Origin: Streptomyces sp. NBC_01381
GTDB taxonomy: Bacteria; Actinomycetota; Actinomycetes; Streptomycetales; Streptomycetaceae
Assembly (NCBI RefSeq): GCF_026340305.1
Contig: NZ_JAPEPI010000002.1
Span: 1,178,001 to 1,242,000, forward strand
Length of the DNA stretch: 64,000 bases
Direction: 5' to 3'
Shown: one piece after another, positions 1 to 8,318 of the stretch
Layout: the number at the start of each line of letters is the position of its first letter
Position numbering within the stretch: position 1 is the stretch's first letter
Program-made: the position numbers and the translations under genes
The notes under the pieces: model-generated
What the model saw: only the letters and a program-made list of their open reading frames with translations
Told to the model about the DNA's origin: nothing
The model's database searches: none

Positions 1-626
1 CGGTGCTCGCGTGCGGGGTCGACCGGCCCTATCCGCGCGGGCACGCCGAGTTGATCGGGCGGATCGCGGAACAGGGGCTTGTGGTCGGGGAGTTGCCGCC
101 CGGGGACCATCCGACGCCGAGCAGATTCATCCTCCGGAACCGAGTGATCGCCGCGCTCACCCGGGGCAGCGTCGTCGTCGAAGCGGCGTACCGCAGCGGC
201 GCGCTCGTCACGGCGCGCTGCGCCCAGGACCTCGGCCGCTACACGATGGGGGTGCCGGGCCCCGCCACCAGCGGCCTCTCGGCGGGCGTGCATGAACTCC
301 TGCGCGGCGAGGGTGTTCTGGTGACCGACGCCGCGGAAGTCGTCGAGCTGGTGGGGGACATGGGCGACGTGGCGCCGCAGCGGCGAGGCCCGGTGGTGCC
401 GCGCGATCTGCTCGCCCCTCAGGCCGCGCGCGTCCTGGCCGCGCTGCCCGCCCGCGGGAGCGCGGGGGCGCGGGAGATCGCGCTGGGGGCAGGCACGGCG
501 GTGGACGAGGTTGTCGGTCGGCTGTACGAGTTGCGCTCACTGGGGTTCGTCGAACGACACGGCGATGGCTGGCAGTTGACACGCCAGGCGATTCTGTCGG
601 TCTTCTCGAAGAGAGGGGGGTCGTGA
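1..626 (+). CDS. dprA: DNA-processing protein DprA, C-terminal part
   Basis: The gene enters from the left edge, so its N-terminus is missing. DprA binds single-stranded DNA and loads RecA during natural transformation or recombination; its role in Streptomyces is less clear. The visible part holds the second half of the Rossmann-like fold (ACGVDRPYPRGH, then SRFILRNRVIAALTRG, then VVEAAYRSGALVTA, and VPGPATSGLSAGVHELLR), which are hallmark DprA blocks. The last 60 or so residues look like the C-terminal winged helix found in many DprA proteins. It lies upstream of whiG in the same direction, the usual Streptomyces order. Identification is secure. Confidence 0.92.
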   Translation, partial: VLACGVDRPYPRGHAELIGRIAEQGLVVGELPPGDHPTPSRFILRNRVIAALTRGSVVVEAAYRSGALVTARCAQDLGRYTMGVPGPATSGLSAGVHELLRGEGVLVTDAAEVVELVGDMGDVAPQRRGPVVPRDLLAPQAARVLAALPARGSAGAREIALGAGTAVDEVVGRLYELRSLGFVERHGDGWQLTRQAILSVFSKRGGS

Positions 627-923
627 CGGAACGTGTTCGGCCGTCCGGATGAATCCCCGATGGCCTTGGGAATTCACGCAGTTGGCGCTCCGGGGTCGTC
701 ACGCATTGCGATGAGGGGGACTCTCCGGGGCGTCAAGCGGAACGTATCTGCGTACGCGCGATCCCATACTCTTCGCACACTGCAACACTCCAGTCACGCT
801 ACGCTCACAAGGATTCCGGCGCGGACAGGCAATCAGACGGACAACCTCATTCACTTCACGCAAGTTCACCTCACGGGTCCGAGTGACTCCACCAGTACAC
901 GGCAGAACGGCTCAAGGCGACGA
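627..923. other. intergenic region upstream of whiG
   Basis: About 300 bases separate dprA from whiG. An open frame runs through from 633 in the whiG frame, but its translation is rich in unusual residues and does not resemble sigma factors, so I treat it as non-coding leader. I could not assign a promoter here with confidence. Confidence 0.4.
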
Positions 924-1766
924 ATGCCCCAGCACACCTCAGGGTCCGACCGGGCGGCAGCTCCCCCCGCCGCCCGTAGCGGCGAGCGGGAGCGGCCTCC
1001 CGCACCCTCGTCGCTGGACGAGCTGTGGCGGTCGTACAAGGCGACGGGGGACGGCCGGCTGCGCGAGCAACTGATCCTGCACTACTCACCCCTGGTGAAG
1101 TACGTCGCGGGTCGGGTGAGTGTGGGGCTTCCGCCCAATGTCGAGCAGGCGGACTTCGTCTCGTCCGGGGTGTTCGGGCTCATCGACGCGATCGAGAAGT
1201 TCGACATCGAGCGGTCCATCAAGTTCGAGACGTACGCGATCACGCGGATCCGTGGCGCGATGATCGACGAACTCCGGGCGCTCGACTGGATTCCCCGGTC
1301 AGTGCGGCAGAAGGCGCGCAATGTCGAGCGGGCCTACGCCACGCTCGAGGCGCAGTTGCGGCGTACGCCGTCGGAGAGCGAAGTCGCCCATGAGATGGGG
1401 ATCGCGCTGGAGGAACTGCACGCGGTTTTCAGCCAGTTGTCGTTGGCGAACGTGGTGGCCCTGGAAGAGCTGCTGCATGTGGGCGGCGAGGGCGGCAACC
1501 GGCTGAGCCTGATGGACACGCTCGAGGACACCGCGGCCGACAACCCCGTCGAGGTCGCGGAGGACCGAGAGCTGCGGCGCCTTCTCGCGCGGGCGATCAA
1601 CACGCTGCCGGAGCGGGAGAAGACCGTCGTCACGCTCTACTACTACGAGGGGCTCACCCTCGCGGAGATCGGCAATGTGCTCGGCGTGACGGAGAGCCGG
1701 GTGAGCCAGATCCACACGAAGTCAGTGCTGCAGCTGCGGGCGAAGCTGGCGAGTTTTGGCCGCTGA
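924..1766 (+). CDS. whiG: sporulation sigma factor WhiG
   Basis: RNA polymerase sigma factor of the FliA/WhiG group that commits aerial hyphae to sporulation in Streptomyces. The 280-residue length matches the family. Region 2 is seen as LVKYVAGRV then ADFVSSGVFGLIDAIEKFD and FETYAITRIRGAMIDELR; region 3 follows (TPSESEVAHEMG); region 4 ends the protein with LPEREKTVVTLYYYEGLTLAEIG and a helix-turn-helix (TESRVSQIHTKS). The ATG at 924 is chosen because conserved sequence begins soon after it, whereas the upstream in-frame extension does not look like sigma factor. In S. coelicolor WhiG is held by the anti-sigma factor RsiG with c-di-GMP; that is known biology, not seen here. Confidence 0.95.
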   Translation: MPQHTSGSDRAAAPPAARSGERERPPAPSSLDELWRSYKATGDGRLREQLILHYSPLVKYVAGRVSVGLPPNVEQADFVSSGVFGLIDAIEKFDIERSIKFETYAITRIRGAMIDELRALDWIPRSVRQKARNVERAYATLEAQLRRTPSESEVAHEMGIALEELHAVFSQLSLANVVALEELLHVGGEGGNRLSLMDTLEDTAADNPVEVAEDRELRRLLARAINTLPEREKTVVTLYYYEGLTLAEIGNVLGVTESRVSQIHTKSVLQLRAKLASFGR

Positions 1767-1872
1767 GCCCGCTGAATCGGTCCTGCCGTCGGCTGCGCCG
1801 GGCGGGGCGTGCGGTGGGCGCTCGGGGGCGTATCGACTCCCGTGTCGGCGATCGCGTCCGTAGAGTGGACGT

Positions 1873-2454
1873 GTGCCAAGGATTCGAGCGGCCTCTGTGG
1901 CCGAGCACCGGTCGATGCAGCGCGGCGCCCTGCTGGACGCTGCGCGGTCCCTGCTGTCCGAAGGCGGTACGGAGGCGTTGACCTTCCCCGCCCTCGCCGA
2001 GCGCACCGGGCTCGCCCGGTCCTCCGTGTACGAGTACTTCCGGTCGCGGGCCGCGGTCGTCGAAGAGCTCTGCGAGGTCGACTTTCCCGTCTGGGCGGCG
2101 GAAGTTTCGGCGGCGATGGAGCGGGCGGAGTCGGCCGAGGGCAAGGTCGAGGCGTATGTGCGGCGGCAGCTGGATCTGGTCGGGGACCGTCGGCACCGGG
2201 CCGTTGTGGCGATCTCCGCTGCCGAGCTGGACGCCGGGGCGCGGGAGAAGATCCGTGCTGCGCACGGCGGGCTTGTCACCATGATCGGCGAGGCGTTGGC
2301 CTCGCTGGGGCATGCGGAGCCTCGGCTTGCGGCGATGCTGCTCCAGGGTGTGGTGGACGCGGCTGTCCGGCGGATTGAGCTGGGCGCCGCGGAGGATCCC
2401 TCGGCCATCACTGAGGCGGCGGTCGCCATGGCCCTGCGGGGCGTGCGGGGCTGA
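1873..2454 (+). CDS. TetR/AcrR family transcriptional regulator
   Basis: A 193-residue repressor-type protein starting at GTG 1873. The N-terminal 60 residues form a TetR helix-turn-helix: RGALLDAARSLLSEGG, then LTFPALAERTGLARSSVYEYFRSR. The remaining alpha-helical part is the ligand-binding domain and is not diagnostic of a ligand. It sits between whiG and the M23 peptidase gene, which points towards it on the other strand. This position is conserved in Streptomyces, but I know no established target. No clear operator was found in the short upstream gap. Confidence 0.85.
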   Translation: MPRIRAASVAEHRSMQRGALLDAARSLLSEGGTEALTFPALAERTGLARSSVYEYFRSRAAVVEELCEVDFPVWAAEVSAAMERAESAEGKVEAYVRRQLDLVGDRRHRAVVAISAAELDAGAREKIRAAHGGLVTMIGEALASLGHAEPRLAAMLLQGVVDAAVRRIELGAAEDPSAITEAAVAMALRGVRG

Positions 2455-2543
2455 GGCCCGGTTTCTCGGCACCCGGCAGCGTGCCGGTGGGCACCGCGGC
2501 GTCATCGGGACCCGGCAGCGGTGCGTTGTGCCCACCCGTTCCG

Positions 2544-2855
2544 CCGTGCGGAACGCCTGCCCACAACGGGGGCGGCCTGGGCGGGATGGCGCCCGGTGGA
2601 GCGGCTGTCCACAGCGGGGACGGCCTGGGTGGGGCGCTGCCTGGTGGAGCGCCAGCTCAGAGCGGGGGCAGCCTGGGTGGTGTGCCGCCCGGTGGAGTGC
2701 CTGCTCGCAACGCGAGCGGCCCGGGTGAGGTGCTGCCCGATGGAGCGCTTACCCACAACGCGGGCGGCCTGAGTGGCGTGCCGCCTCGTGGAGCGCCTGC
2801 CCACAACGCGGGCGGCCCGGGTGGGGTGCCGTCCGGTGGAGCGCCTGCCCGCAGA
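2544..2855. repeat. 48-bp tandem repeat, six full units plus a partial one
   Basis: Units begin at 2544, 2592, 2640, 2688, 2736 and 2784, with a partial seventh at 2832. On the plus strand each unit would read as a 16-residue Gly/Pro/Ala-rich block (GGAPAHNAGGLGGVPP-like). On the minus strand the same DNA encodes the C-terminal tail of the M23 peptidase, whose stop codon (2657-2659) falls inside the third unit. Copies differ by many single-base changes, so the array is old or fast evolving. Confidence 0.8.
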
Positions 2856-3394
2856 GACAGCAGCGGTAGCTGCGGGAGTACCGGCAGCAAGCGCGACGGA
2901 GCTCTTCCCAGTAGCCACGGTGGCAGTAGGCCCAGTGGGTTCAAGTAGGTCTCGCCTCTGCGTAAGCCCCAGTGCAGGCAGCTCTGGGGGCAGTGGTTCG
3001 TTGGGAGTTCCAGGGTGCCCAGAGGGGTGCCCGTGGTGATGGAGTCGCCCTTTTTGACCTTGGCCCGTACGGGTTCATAGGTCGTACGCAGTGGGGGATC
3101 GCCCGTGGCTTTCAGGTCCACCGAGATCACGCCCCGGCCTGCCACCCGCCCGGCGAAGGACACCGTTCCCGAAGCTGCCGCGCGGACCACCGCCCCCGGT
3201 GGTGCGGCGAGGTCCACGCCCCGGTGGCCCGGGCCGTACTCAGTCGCCGGGGGCTCCCAGCCGCGTACCACCAAGGGGTGCACTCCCACGGGCCAGCTGC
3301 CGCCCGGCTCACCGGCGGCGGCCGGGAGCGCCGCCGCCATGATCAGTACCGCCAACAGCGCCACCAGGCGCATCTCTCGTCGCATGTGAGACAT
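2657..3394 (-). CDS. secreted M23-family (LytM-like) peptidase with repeat tail
   Basis: Predicted exported cell-wall peptidase or peptidase-like protein. A signal peptide (MRLVALLAVLIMAAALPAAAG) begins a few residues after the chosen ATG at 3394; ATGs at 3385 and 3373 are alternatives. The LytM/M23 domain follows, with the first zinc motif HRGVD intact. The second motif, normally HxH, reads CLHWG: the first His is Cys, so the catalytic base may be absent, although the metal-binding His remains. After the domain (ending NPLGLLPPWLL) the protein runs into about 80 Pro/Gly/Ala residues encoded by the 48-bp repeat array. The gene is divergent from rpsB. Activity is uncertain; a regulatory or cell-wall-binding role is possible. 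Confidence 0.8.
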   Translation of the reverse strand: MSHMRREMRLVALLAVLIMAAALPAAAGEPGGSWPVGVHPLVVRGWEPPATEYGPGHRGVDLAAPPGAVVRAAASGTVSFAGRVAGRGVISVDLKATGDPPLRTTYEPVRAKVKKGDSITTGTPLGTLELPTNHCPQSCLHWGLRRGETYLNPLGLLPPWLLGRAPSRLLPVLPQLPLLSLRAGAPPDGTPPGPPALWAGAPRGGTPLRPPALWVSAPSGSTSPGPLALRAGTPPGGTPPRLPPL

Positions 3395-3675
3395 ACGAGA
3401 ACCGTCCCGCGCCGGGCCCCTCCGCGGGGATCTTGGACCGGATCTGTGGACTACCAGCCGGTTGTGGACAGCGGCGTCACCCGCTACCTCGCGGGTCCCG
3501 TACACTTCTTGTGGCGATCCGGGTCACCGGGTCGACTTCGCACGCCCCGACACCAGGCCATGAAAAGCCAGGTGCCAGCGCCTCTCGGTCCTTTGCGGCA
3601 CGGCGCATCGCGGGCGTCAGGCGCGACCGCCGTCCGGCGGACGCGGCACAACCGAGAACACCAAGGAGTACGGCC
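3395..3675. other. divergent intergenic region, M23 peptidase / rpsB leader
   Basis: This 281-base gap must hold the rpsB promoter and its untranslated leader. The ribosome-binding site AAGGAG at 3663-3668 decides the rpsB start. A TACACT hexamer at 3501-3506 could be a -10 box, but I see no matching -35 at proper spacing. The stretch 3580-3660 is rich in short GC inverted repeats and could fold; I did not recognise a known ribosomal-protein leader. Confidence 0.4.
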
Positions 3676-4590
3676 ATGGCCGTCGTCACGATGCGGGAGC
3701 TGCTGGAAAGCGGCGTCCACTTCGGTCACCAGACCCGTCGTTGGAACCCGAAGATGAAGCGCTTCATCTTCACGGAGCGCAACGGCATCTACATCATCGA
3801 CCTGCTCCAGTCGCTGTCGTACATCGACCGCGCCTACGAGTTCGTCAAGGAGACCGTCGCCCACGGCGGCACGGTCATGTTCGTCGGCACGAAGAAGCAG
3901 GCGCAGGAGGCCATCGCCGAGCAGGCGACCCGCGTCGGCATGCCCTACGTGAACCAGCGCTGGCTGGGCGGCATGCTCACCAACTTCTCGACCGTCTACA
4001 AGCGTCTGCAGCGCCTCAAGGAGCTCGAGCAGATCGACTTCGAGGACGTCGCCGCGTCCGGTCTCACCAAGAAGGAGCTTCTCGTGCTGTCGCGCGAGAA
4101 GGCCAAGCTGGAGAAGACCCTCGGCGGTATCCGCGAGATGTCCAAGGTGCCCAGCGCCGTCTGGATCGTGGACACCAAGAAGGAGCACATCGCTGTCGGC
4201 GAGGCCCGGAAGCTCAACATCCCGGTCGTCGCGATCCTCGACACGAACTGTGACCCCGACGAGGTCGACTACAAGATCCCCGGCAACGACGACGCGATCC
4301 GCTCCGTCACGCTGCTCACCCGCGTGATCGCCGACGCCGTCGCCGAGGGCCTCATCGCCCGTTCCGGTGTCGCCACCGGTGACTCGAAGCCGGGCGAGAA
4401 GGCCCAGGGCGAGCCGCTCGCCGAGTGGGAGCGCGACCTGCTCGAGGGTGACAAGAAGGACGAGAAGGCCGCTGAGGCCGAGGTCCAGACCTCCGCCGAG
4501 ACGGAGAAGGTCGCCGACGCCGAGCAGGCCGAGGTTCCGGCCGCCGAGGCCGCGGCCGAGGCTCCGGCCGCGGACGCCGAGCAGGCCTGA
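3676..4590 (+). CDS. rpsB: 30S ribosomal protein S2
   Basis: Small-subunit protein S2, needed for assembly of S1-type proteins and mRNA binding. The 304-residue product begins MAVVTMRELLESGVHFGHQ and carries the S2 signatures HFGHQTRRWNPKMKRFIF, GTKKQAQEAI, NQRWLGGMLTNF and VDTKKEHIAVGEARKL. The last 60 or so residues are an Ala/Glu-rich acidic tail, usual in Actinobacteria and longer than in E. coli. The start follows AAGGAG by seven bases. The stop codon lies within a 25-bp tandem duplication, and a strong hairpin separates the gene from tsf. Confidence 0.97.
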   Translation: MAVVTMRELLESGVHFGHQTRRWNPKMKRFIFTERNGIYIIDLLQSLSYIDRAYEFVKETVAHGGTVMFVGTKKQAQEAIAEQATRVGMPYVNQRWLGGMLTNFSTVYKRLQRLKELEQIDFEDVAASGLTKKELLVLSREKAKLEKTLGGIREMSKVPSAVWIVDTKKEHIAVGEARKLNIPVVAILDTNCDPDEVDYKIPGNDDAIRSVTLLTRVIADAVAEGLIARSGVATGDSKPGEKAQGEPLAEWERDLLEGDKKDEKAAEAEVQTSAETEKVADAEQAEVPAAEAAAEAPAADAEQA

Positions 4591-4632
4591 CCTTCACCGG
4601 TTCGGTAAGGCCTGGCCTTCACCGGTTCGGTA
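4583..4632. repeat. 25-bp tandem duplication spanning the rpsB stop codon
   Basis: Two adjacent 25-base copies (4583-4607 and 4608-4632) differ at a single base. The first contains the last rpsB codons and its TGA stop; in the second the equivalent codon is TGG-like because of the single A-to-G difference. Confidence 0.85.
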
Positions 4633-4636
4633 GTTG

Positions 4637-4665
4637 ACGGCGGGGGCCCGATCGGCCCCCGCCGT
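4637..4665 (+). terminator. hairpin between rpsB and tsf
   Basis: A perfect 12-bp GC-rich stem (4637-4648 with 4654-4665) encloses a five-base loop. There is no T-run after it, as is common for Streptomyces terminators. It may act as a partial terminator or processing site that sets the S2 to EF-Ts ratio. Confidence 0.7.
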
Positions 4666-4718
4666 TCACCCGTAGACCTTCGTAGATCTTTCAGACTCCG
4701 AAAGAGAAATTTTCGATC

Positions 4719-5555
4719 ATGGCGAACTACACCGCCGCTGACGTCAAGAAGCTCCGTGAGCTCACGGGCGCCGGCATGATGGACTGCAAGAAGGCGCTCG
4801 ACGAGGCCGACGGCAGCGTCGACAAGGCCGTCGAGGCCCTGCGCATCAAGGGCCAGAAGGGCGTCGCCAAGCGCGAGGGCCGCTCCGCCGAGAACGGCGC
4901 CGTGGTCTCCCTCATCGCCGACGACAACACCTCCGGCGTGATCGTCGAGCTGAAGTGCGAGACGGACTTCGTCGCCAAGGGCGAGAAGTTCCAGGCCGTC
5001 GCGAACTCGCTGGCCGCGCACATCGCCAAGACGTCCCCGGCCGACATCGAGGCGCTGCTCGCCTCCGAGATCGAGGCCGGCAAGACCGTCCAGGCGTACG
5101 TCGACGAGGCCAACGCCAACCTCGGCGAGAAGATCGTCCTGGACCGCTTCGCGCAGTTCTCGGGCGCCTTCGTCACCGCGTACATGCACCGCACCATGCC
5201 CGACCTGCCCCCGCAGATCGGTGTTCTGGTCGAGCTGGACAAGGCCGACGCCGACCTGGCCAAGGGCATCGCCCAGCACATCGCCGCCTTCGCGCCGAAG
5301 TACCTCTCCCGCGAGGACGTTCCGGCCGAGGTCGTCGAGTCCGAGCGCCGCGTCGCCGAGGAGACCACCCGCGCCGAGGGCAAGCCCGAGGCCGCGCTGC
5401 CCAAGATCGTCGAGGGTCGCGTCAACGGCTTCTTCAAGGAGGCCACCCTCCTCGGTCAGCCGTACGCGCTCGACAACAAGAAGTCCGTCCAGAAGGTTCT
5501 GGACGAGGCCGGTGTCACCCTGAAGCGCTTCTCGCGCATCAAGGTCGGCATCTGA
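4719..5555 (+). CDS. tsf: translation elongation factor Ts
   Basis: Guanine-nucleotide exchange factor that recycles EF-Tu from GDP to GTP form. The 278-residue protein starts MANYTAADVKKLRELTGAGMM, the UBA-like EF-Ts N-terminus, followed by DCKKALDEADGSVDKAVE and the exchange-core segment VIVELKCETDFVAKGEKF. The C-terminal dimerisation part ends with QKVLDEAGVTLKRFSRIKVG. AAAGAGAAA upstream gives a weak ribosome-binding site. Linked to rpsB as in most bacteria. Confidence 0.97.
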   Translation: MANYTAADVKKLRELTGAGMMDCKKALDEADGSVDKAVEALRIKGQKGVAKREGRSAENGAVVSLIADDNTSGVIVELKCETDFVAKGEKFQAVANSLAAHIAKTSPADIEALLASEIEAGKTVQAYVDEANANLGEKIVLDRFAQFSGAFVTAYMHRTMPDLPPQIGVLVELDKADADLAKGIAQHIAAFAPKYLSREDVPAEVVESERRVAEETTRAEGKPEAALPKIVEGRVNGFFKEATLLGQPYALDNKKSVQKVLDEAGVTLKRFSRIKVGI

Positions 5556-5646
5556 GTCCGTACCGCGATCGACGGTAGACCCCGCTAGGGTCGACAGCGG
5601 TCGCCCGCGTACCCCACGCAGTACGCGACGTACGACCGCAGATCTG

Positions 5647-5709
5647 ACGAGGAGGCCATTGCCGAGCATGGGATGCGAACAACACCCCACCGGCAGTGGC
5701 CTTCTTCGT
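5647..5709 (+). promoter_or_regulatory. long leader hairpin upstream of pyrH
   Basis: Bases 5650-5664 pair with 5691-5705 (15 bp, two G-U pairs), and the stem extends to 5647 and 5709 with one bulge. The 26-base loop contains a small inner hairpin (GCAT/ATGC). The CTTCTT at 5701-5706 in the 3' arm could instead pair with AAGAAG at 5726-5731, which is the only ribosome-binding-like sequence before the pyrH ATG. That gives two exclusive folds, one with the site free and one with it hidden. Regulation is my inference. Confidence 0.5.
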
Positions 5710-5741
5710 ATGTGCGCCGAGCAAAAAGAAGCGAGAACTCC

Positions 5742-6503
5742 ATGACCACCAAGGCCGACACGAAGAGCGACGACGGCAAAGTCGCCGGTCGTTTCCTGCT
5801 GAAGCTCTCCGGCGAGGCATTCGCCGGCGGGGGAGGCCTTGGCGTCGACCCCGATGTCGTGCACGCCATCGCCAAGGAGATCGCGGCCGTCGTGCGCGAC
5901 GGAGCCCAGATCGCTGCCGTCATCGGCGGCGGCAACTTCTTCCGCGGCGCCGAGCTGCAGCAGCGCGGCATGGACCGGGCCCGTTCCGACTACATGGGCA
6001 TGCTCGGCACGGTCATGAACTGCCTTGCCCTGCAGGACTTCCTGGAGAAGGAAGGCATCGACTGCCGCGTGCAGACCGCCATCACGATGGGGCAGGTCGC
6101 GGAGCCGTACATCCCGCTGCGCGCCGTCCGGCACCTGGAGAAGGGCCGTGTCGTCATCTTCGGCGCCGGTATGGGCATGCCGTACTTCTCCACCGACACC
6201 ACGGCCGCGCAGCGCGCCCTGGAGATCGACGCCGAGGCCCTGCTCATGGGCAAGAACGGCGTCGACGGGGTCTACGACTCCGACCCGAAGACCAACCCGG
6301 ACGCGGTGAAGTACGACGCGCTCGGCTACGGCGAGGTCATCACCCGCGACCTGAAGGTCGCCGACATGACCGCGATCACGCTGTGCCGGGACAACAAGTT
6401 GCCCATCCTCGTCTTCGAGTTGCTCTCCGCAGGCAATATCGCGCGCGCCGTCAAGGGTGAGAAGATCGGCACGCTCGTGGGTGACCACGGCACCCGGGTC
6501 TGA
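5742..6503 (+). CDS. pyrH: uridylate kinase (UMP kinase)
   Basis: Phosphorylates UMP to UDP with ATP in pyrimidine nucleotide synthesis; bacterial enzymes are hexameric and controlled by GTP and UTP. The 253-residue protein has the amino-acid-kinase fold: GRFLLKLSGEAFAGG at the start, VIGGGNFFRGAEL, then the UMP-binding region DYMGMLGTVMNCLALQDFLE, and late motifs LLMGKNGVDGVYDSDP. The ATG at 5742 fits the usual N-terminus; an upstream in-frame extension does not. A long hairpin occupies the leader. Confidence 0.96.
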   Translation: MTTKADTKSDDGKVAGRFLLKLSGEAFAGGGGLGVDPDVVHAIAKEIAAVVRDGAQIAAVIGGGNFFRGAELQQRGMDRARSDYMGMLGTVMNCLALQDFLEKEGIDCRVQTAITMGQVAEPYIPLRAVRHLEKGRVVIFGAGMGMPYFSTDTTAAQRALEIDAEALLMGKNGVDGVYDSDPKTNPDAVKYDALGYGEVITRDLKVADMTAITLCRDNKLPILVFELLSAGNIARAVKGEKIGTLVGDHGTRV

Positions 6504-6652
6504 CCCAGGCACGTCCCCCGAGGGATGGACAAAGCCCTGCCTGTCGGACACGGTGCAGGGAAAGAGACGCGACGCAGCCGACGCCCCATGGACTCCCCCT
6601 ACTTCACCGTGTGGGGGCGCCCCCAGCCCACTCACAAACGCAGGAGCAAGTG

Positions 6653-7210
6653 GTGATCGAAGAGACCCTCCTCGAGGCCGAGGAGAAGATGGAGAAGGCC
6701 GTCGTGGTCGCCAAGGAGGACTTCGCCGCGATTCGCACAGGCCGTGCGCACCCGGCGATGTTCAACAAGATCGTGGCCGACTACTACGGCGCCCTGACGC
6801 CGATCAATCAACTGGCCTCGTTCTCGGTGCCCGAGCCGCGGATGGCCGTGGTGACCCCGTTCGACAAGAGCGCGCTGCGCAACATCGAGCAGGCGATCCG
6901 CGACTCCGACCTCGGCGTCAACCCGAGCAATGACGGCAACATCATTCGAGTGACGTTCCCCGAGCTGACGCAGGACCGCCGCAAGGAGTACATCAAGGTC
7001 GCCAAGACCAAGGCCGAGGACTCCAAGATCTCGATCCGCTCCATCCGCCGCAAGGCCAAGGAAGCGATCGACAAGGCGATCAAGGACGGCGACATCGGCG
7101 AGGACGAGGGCCGTCGCGCGGAGAAGGAGCTCGACGACACCACCGCGAAGTACGTCGCCCAGGTGGACGAGCTGCTCAAGCACAAGGAAGCCGAGCTGCT
7201 CGAGGTCTGA
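6653..7210 (+). CDS. frr: ribosome recycling factor
   Basis: Splits post-termination ribosomes together with EF-G. At 185 residues it has the exact family length. The GTG at 6653 is chosen because AGGAG at 6642-6646 is six bases upstream and the reading begins VIEETLLEAEEKMEKAV, the standard RRF start. Key blocks are RTGRAHPAMFNKI, YYGALTPINQLASFSVPEPR, and IRVTFPELTQDRRKEYIKVAK. A 14-base palindrome at 6612-6625 lies in the 5' leader and may be a processing or pausing hairpin between pyrH and frr. Confidence 0.96.
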   Translation: MIEETLLEAEEKMEKAVVVAKEDFAAIRTGRAHPAMFNKIVADYYGALTPINQLASFSVPEPRMAVVTPFDKSALRNIEQAIRDSDLGVNPSNDGNIIRVTFPELTQDRRKEYIKVAKTKAEDSKISIRSIRRKAKEAIDKAIKDGDIGEDEGRRAEKELDDTTAKYVAQVDELLKHKEAELLEV

Positions 7211-7243
7211 GTGCTCGGGTCTGAGGACTGAGGAATCCGATCC

Positions 7244-8299
7244 GTGAACGACTCTTCCTGGGGGGCGCCTCCCAGCACCGGGTACTGGGGGCCGCCCGAC
7301 CAGGGCCCTGCTCAAGGGGCTGCCCCGGCAGGTCCCGCGTACGATGCGCATGACGCCCTGTATCCAGCAGAGACGCAGCCCATGCCCATCGTGCCCGACG
7401 TGCCTGACGCACCCCAGGAGCCCATGTCCAGCGCACCACAGCCCGCCCCCGAAGCGCCTCGTGCGCCTCAAGCGCCGCAGAAGAAGAGCGCGGGCCGTGA
7501 CCTCGGGGCGGCCATAGGAGTCGGTGTCGGGCTCGGCGCGGTGATCGTCGCGTCGCTCTTCATCGTGAAGGCCGTCTTCATCGGCGTCATAGCGGTCGCC
7601 GTGGTGGTCGGCCTCTGGGAGCTCACCTCGCGGCTCGAGGAGCGCAAGGGCATCAAGGCGCCGCTCGTGCCGCTCGCGGTGGGCGGCGCGGCGATGGTCG
7701 TCGCCGGGTACGTCCGCGGGGCCGAGGGTGCCTGGGTCGCGATGGCGCTCACCGCGCTCGCGGTGCTCGTCTGGCGCATGACCGAGCCGCCCGAGGGCTA
7801 TCTGAAGGACGTCACCGCGGGGGTCTTCGCCGCGTTCTACGTCCCGTTCCTCGCCACGTTCGTGGCGCTGATGCTCACCGCGGACGACGGCCCGCAGCGG
7901 GTGCTCACGTTCCTGCTCCTGACCGTGGTCAGCGACACCGGGGCGTACGCGATCGGCTGGCGCTTCGGCAAGCACAAGCTGGCGCCGCGCATCAGCCCCG
8001 GCAAGACCCGCGAGGGCCTGCTGGGCGCGGTGACGTTCGCGATGGCGGCCGGCGCGCTGTGCATGGAGTTCCTGATCGACGACGGCACCTGGTGGCAGGG
8101 GCTGCTCATCGGCCTCGCGGTCGCCGCGAGCGCGACGCTCGGTGACCTGGGCGAGTCGATGATCAAGCGGGACCTCGGGATCAAGGACATGGGCACGCTG
8201 CTCCCGGGCCACGGCGGCATCATGGACCGCCTCGACTCGCTGCTGCCGACGGCCCCGGTCGTCTGGCTGCTGCTCGTCATCTTTGTGGGTTCCGGCTGA
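7244..8299 (+). CDS. cdsA: phosphatidate cytidylyltransferase
   Basis: Makes CDP-diacylglycerol from phosphatidic acid and CTP, the branch point of phospholipid synthesis, in the membrane. Residues 1-85 form a Pro/Ala-rich cytoplasmic extension common in Streptomyces; some eight membrane segments follow. The CdsA signature is near the C-terminus: SDTGAYAIGWRFGKHKLAPRISPGKTREG, later LGDLGESMIKRDLGIKDMG and the PGHGGIMDRLDSLL motif. GTG 7244 lies 33 bases after frr, so the genes are probably co-transcribed. A strong hairpin closes the unit. Confidence 0.95.
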   Translation: MNDSSWGAPPSTGYWGPPDQGPAQGAAPAGPAYDAHDALYPAETQPMPIVPDVPDAPQEPMSSAPQPAPEAPRAPQAPQKKSAGRDLGAAIGVGVGLGAVIVASLFIVKAVFIGVIAVAVVVGLWELTSRLEERKGIKAPLVPLAVGGAAMVVAGYVRGAEGAWVAMALTALAVLVWRMTEPPEGYLKDVTAGVFAAFYVPFLATFVALMLTADDGPQRVLTFLLLTVVSDTGAYAIGWRFGKHKLAPRISPGKTREGLLGAVTFAMAAGALCMEFLIDDGTWWQGLLIGLAVAASATLGDLGESMIKRDLGIKDMGTLLPGHGGIMDRLDSLLPTAPVVWLLLVIFVGSG

Positions 8300-8318
8300 C
8301 CCGCGTCTGTGTACGAGA

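Noticed and set aside
2481..2948. Gly/Pro-rich plus-strand frame of 155 codons across the 48-bp repeats
   Set aside because: Several frames stay open because the repeat length is a multiple of three; the minus strand continues a clear M23 peptidase.
4269..6635. 788-codon open frame on the minus strand across rpsB, tsf and pyrH
   Set aside because: Shadow of high-GC codon bias opposite three certain genes; its translation is low complexity and matches nothing.
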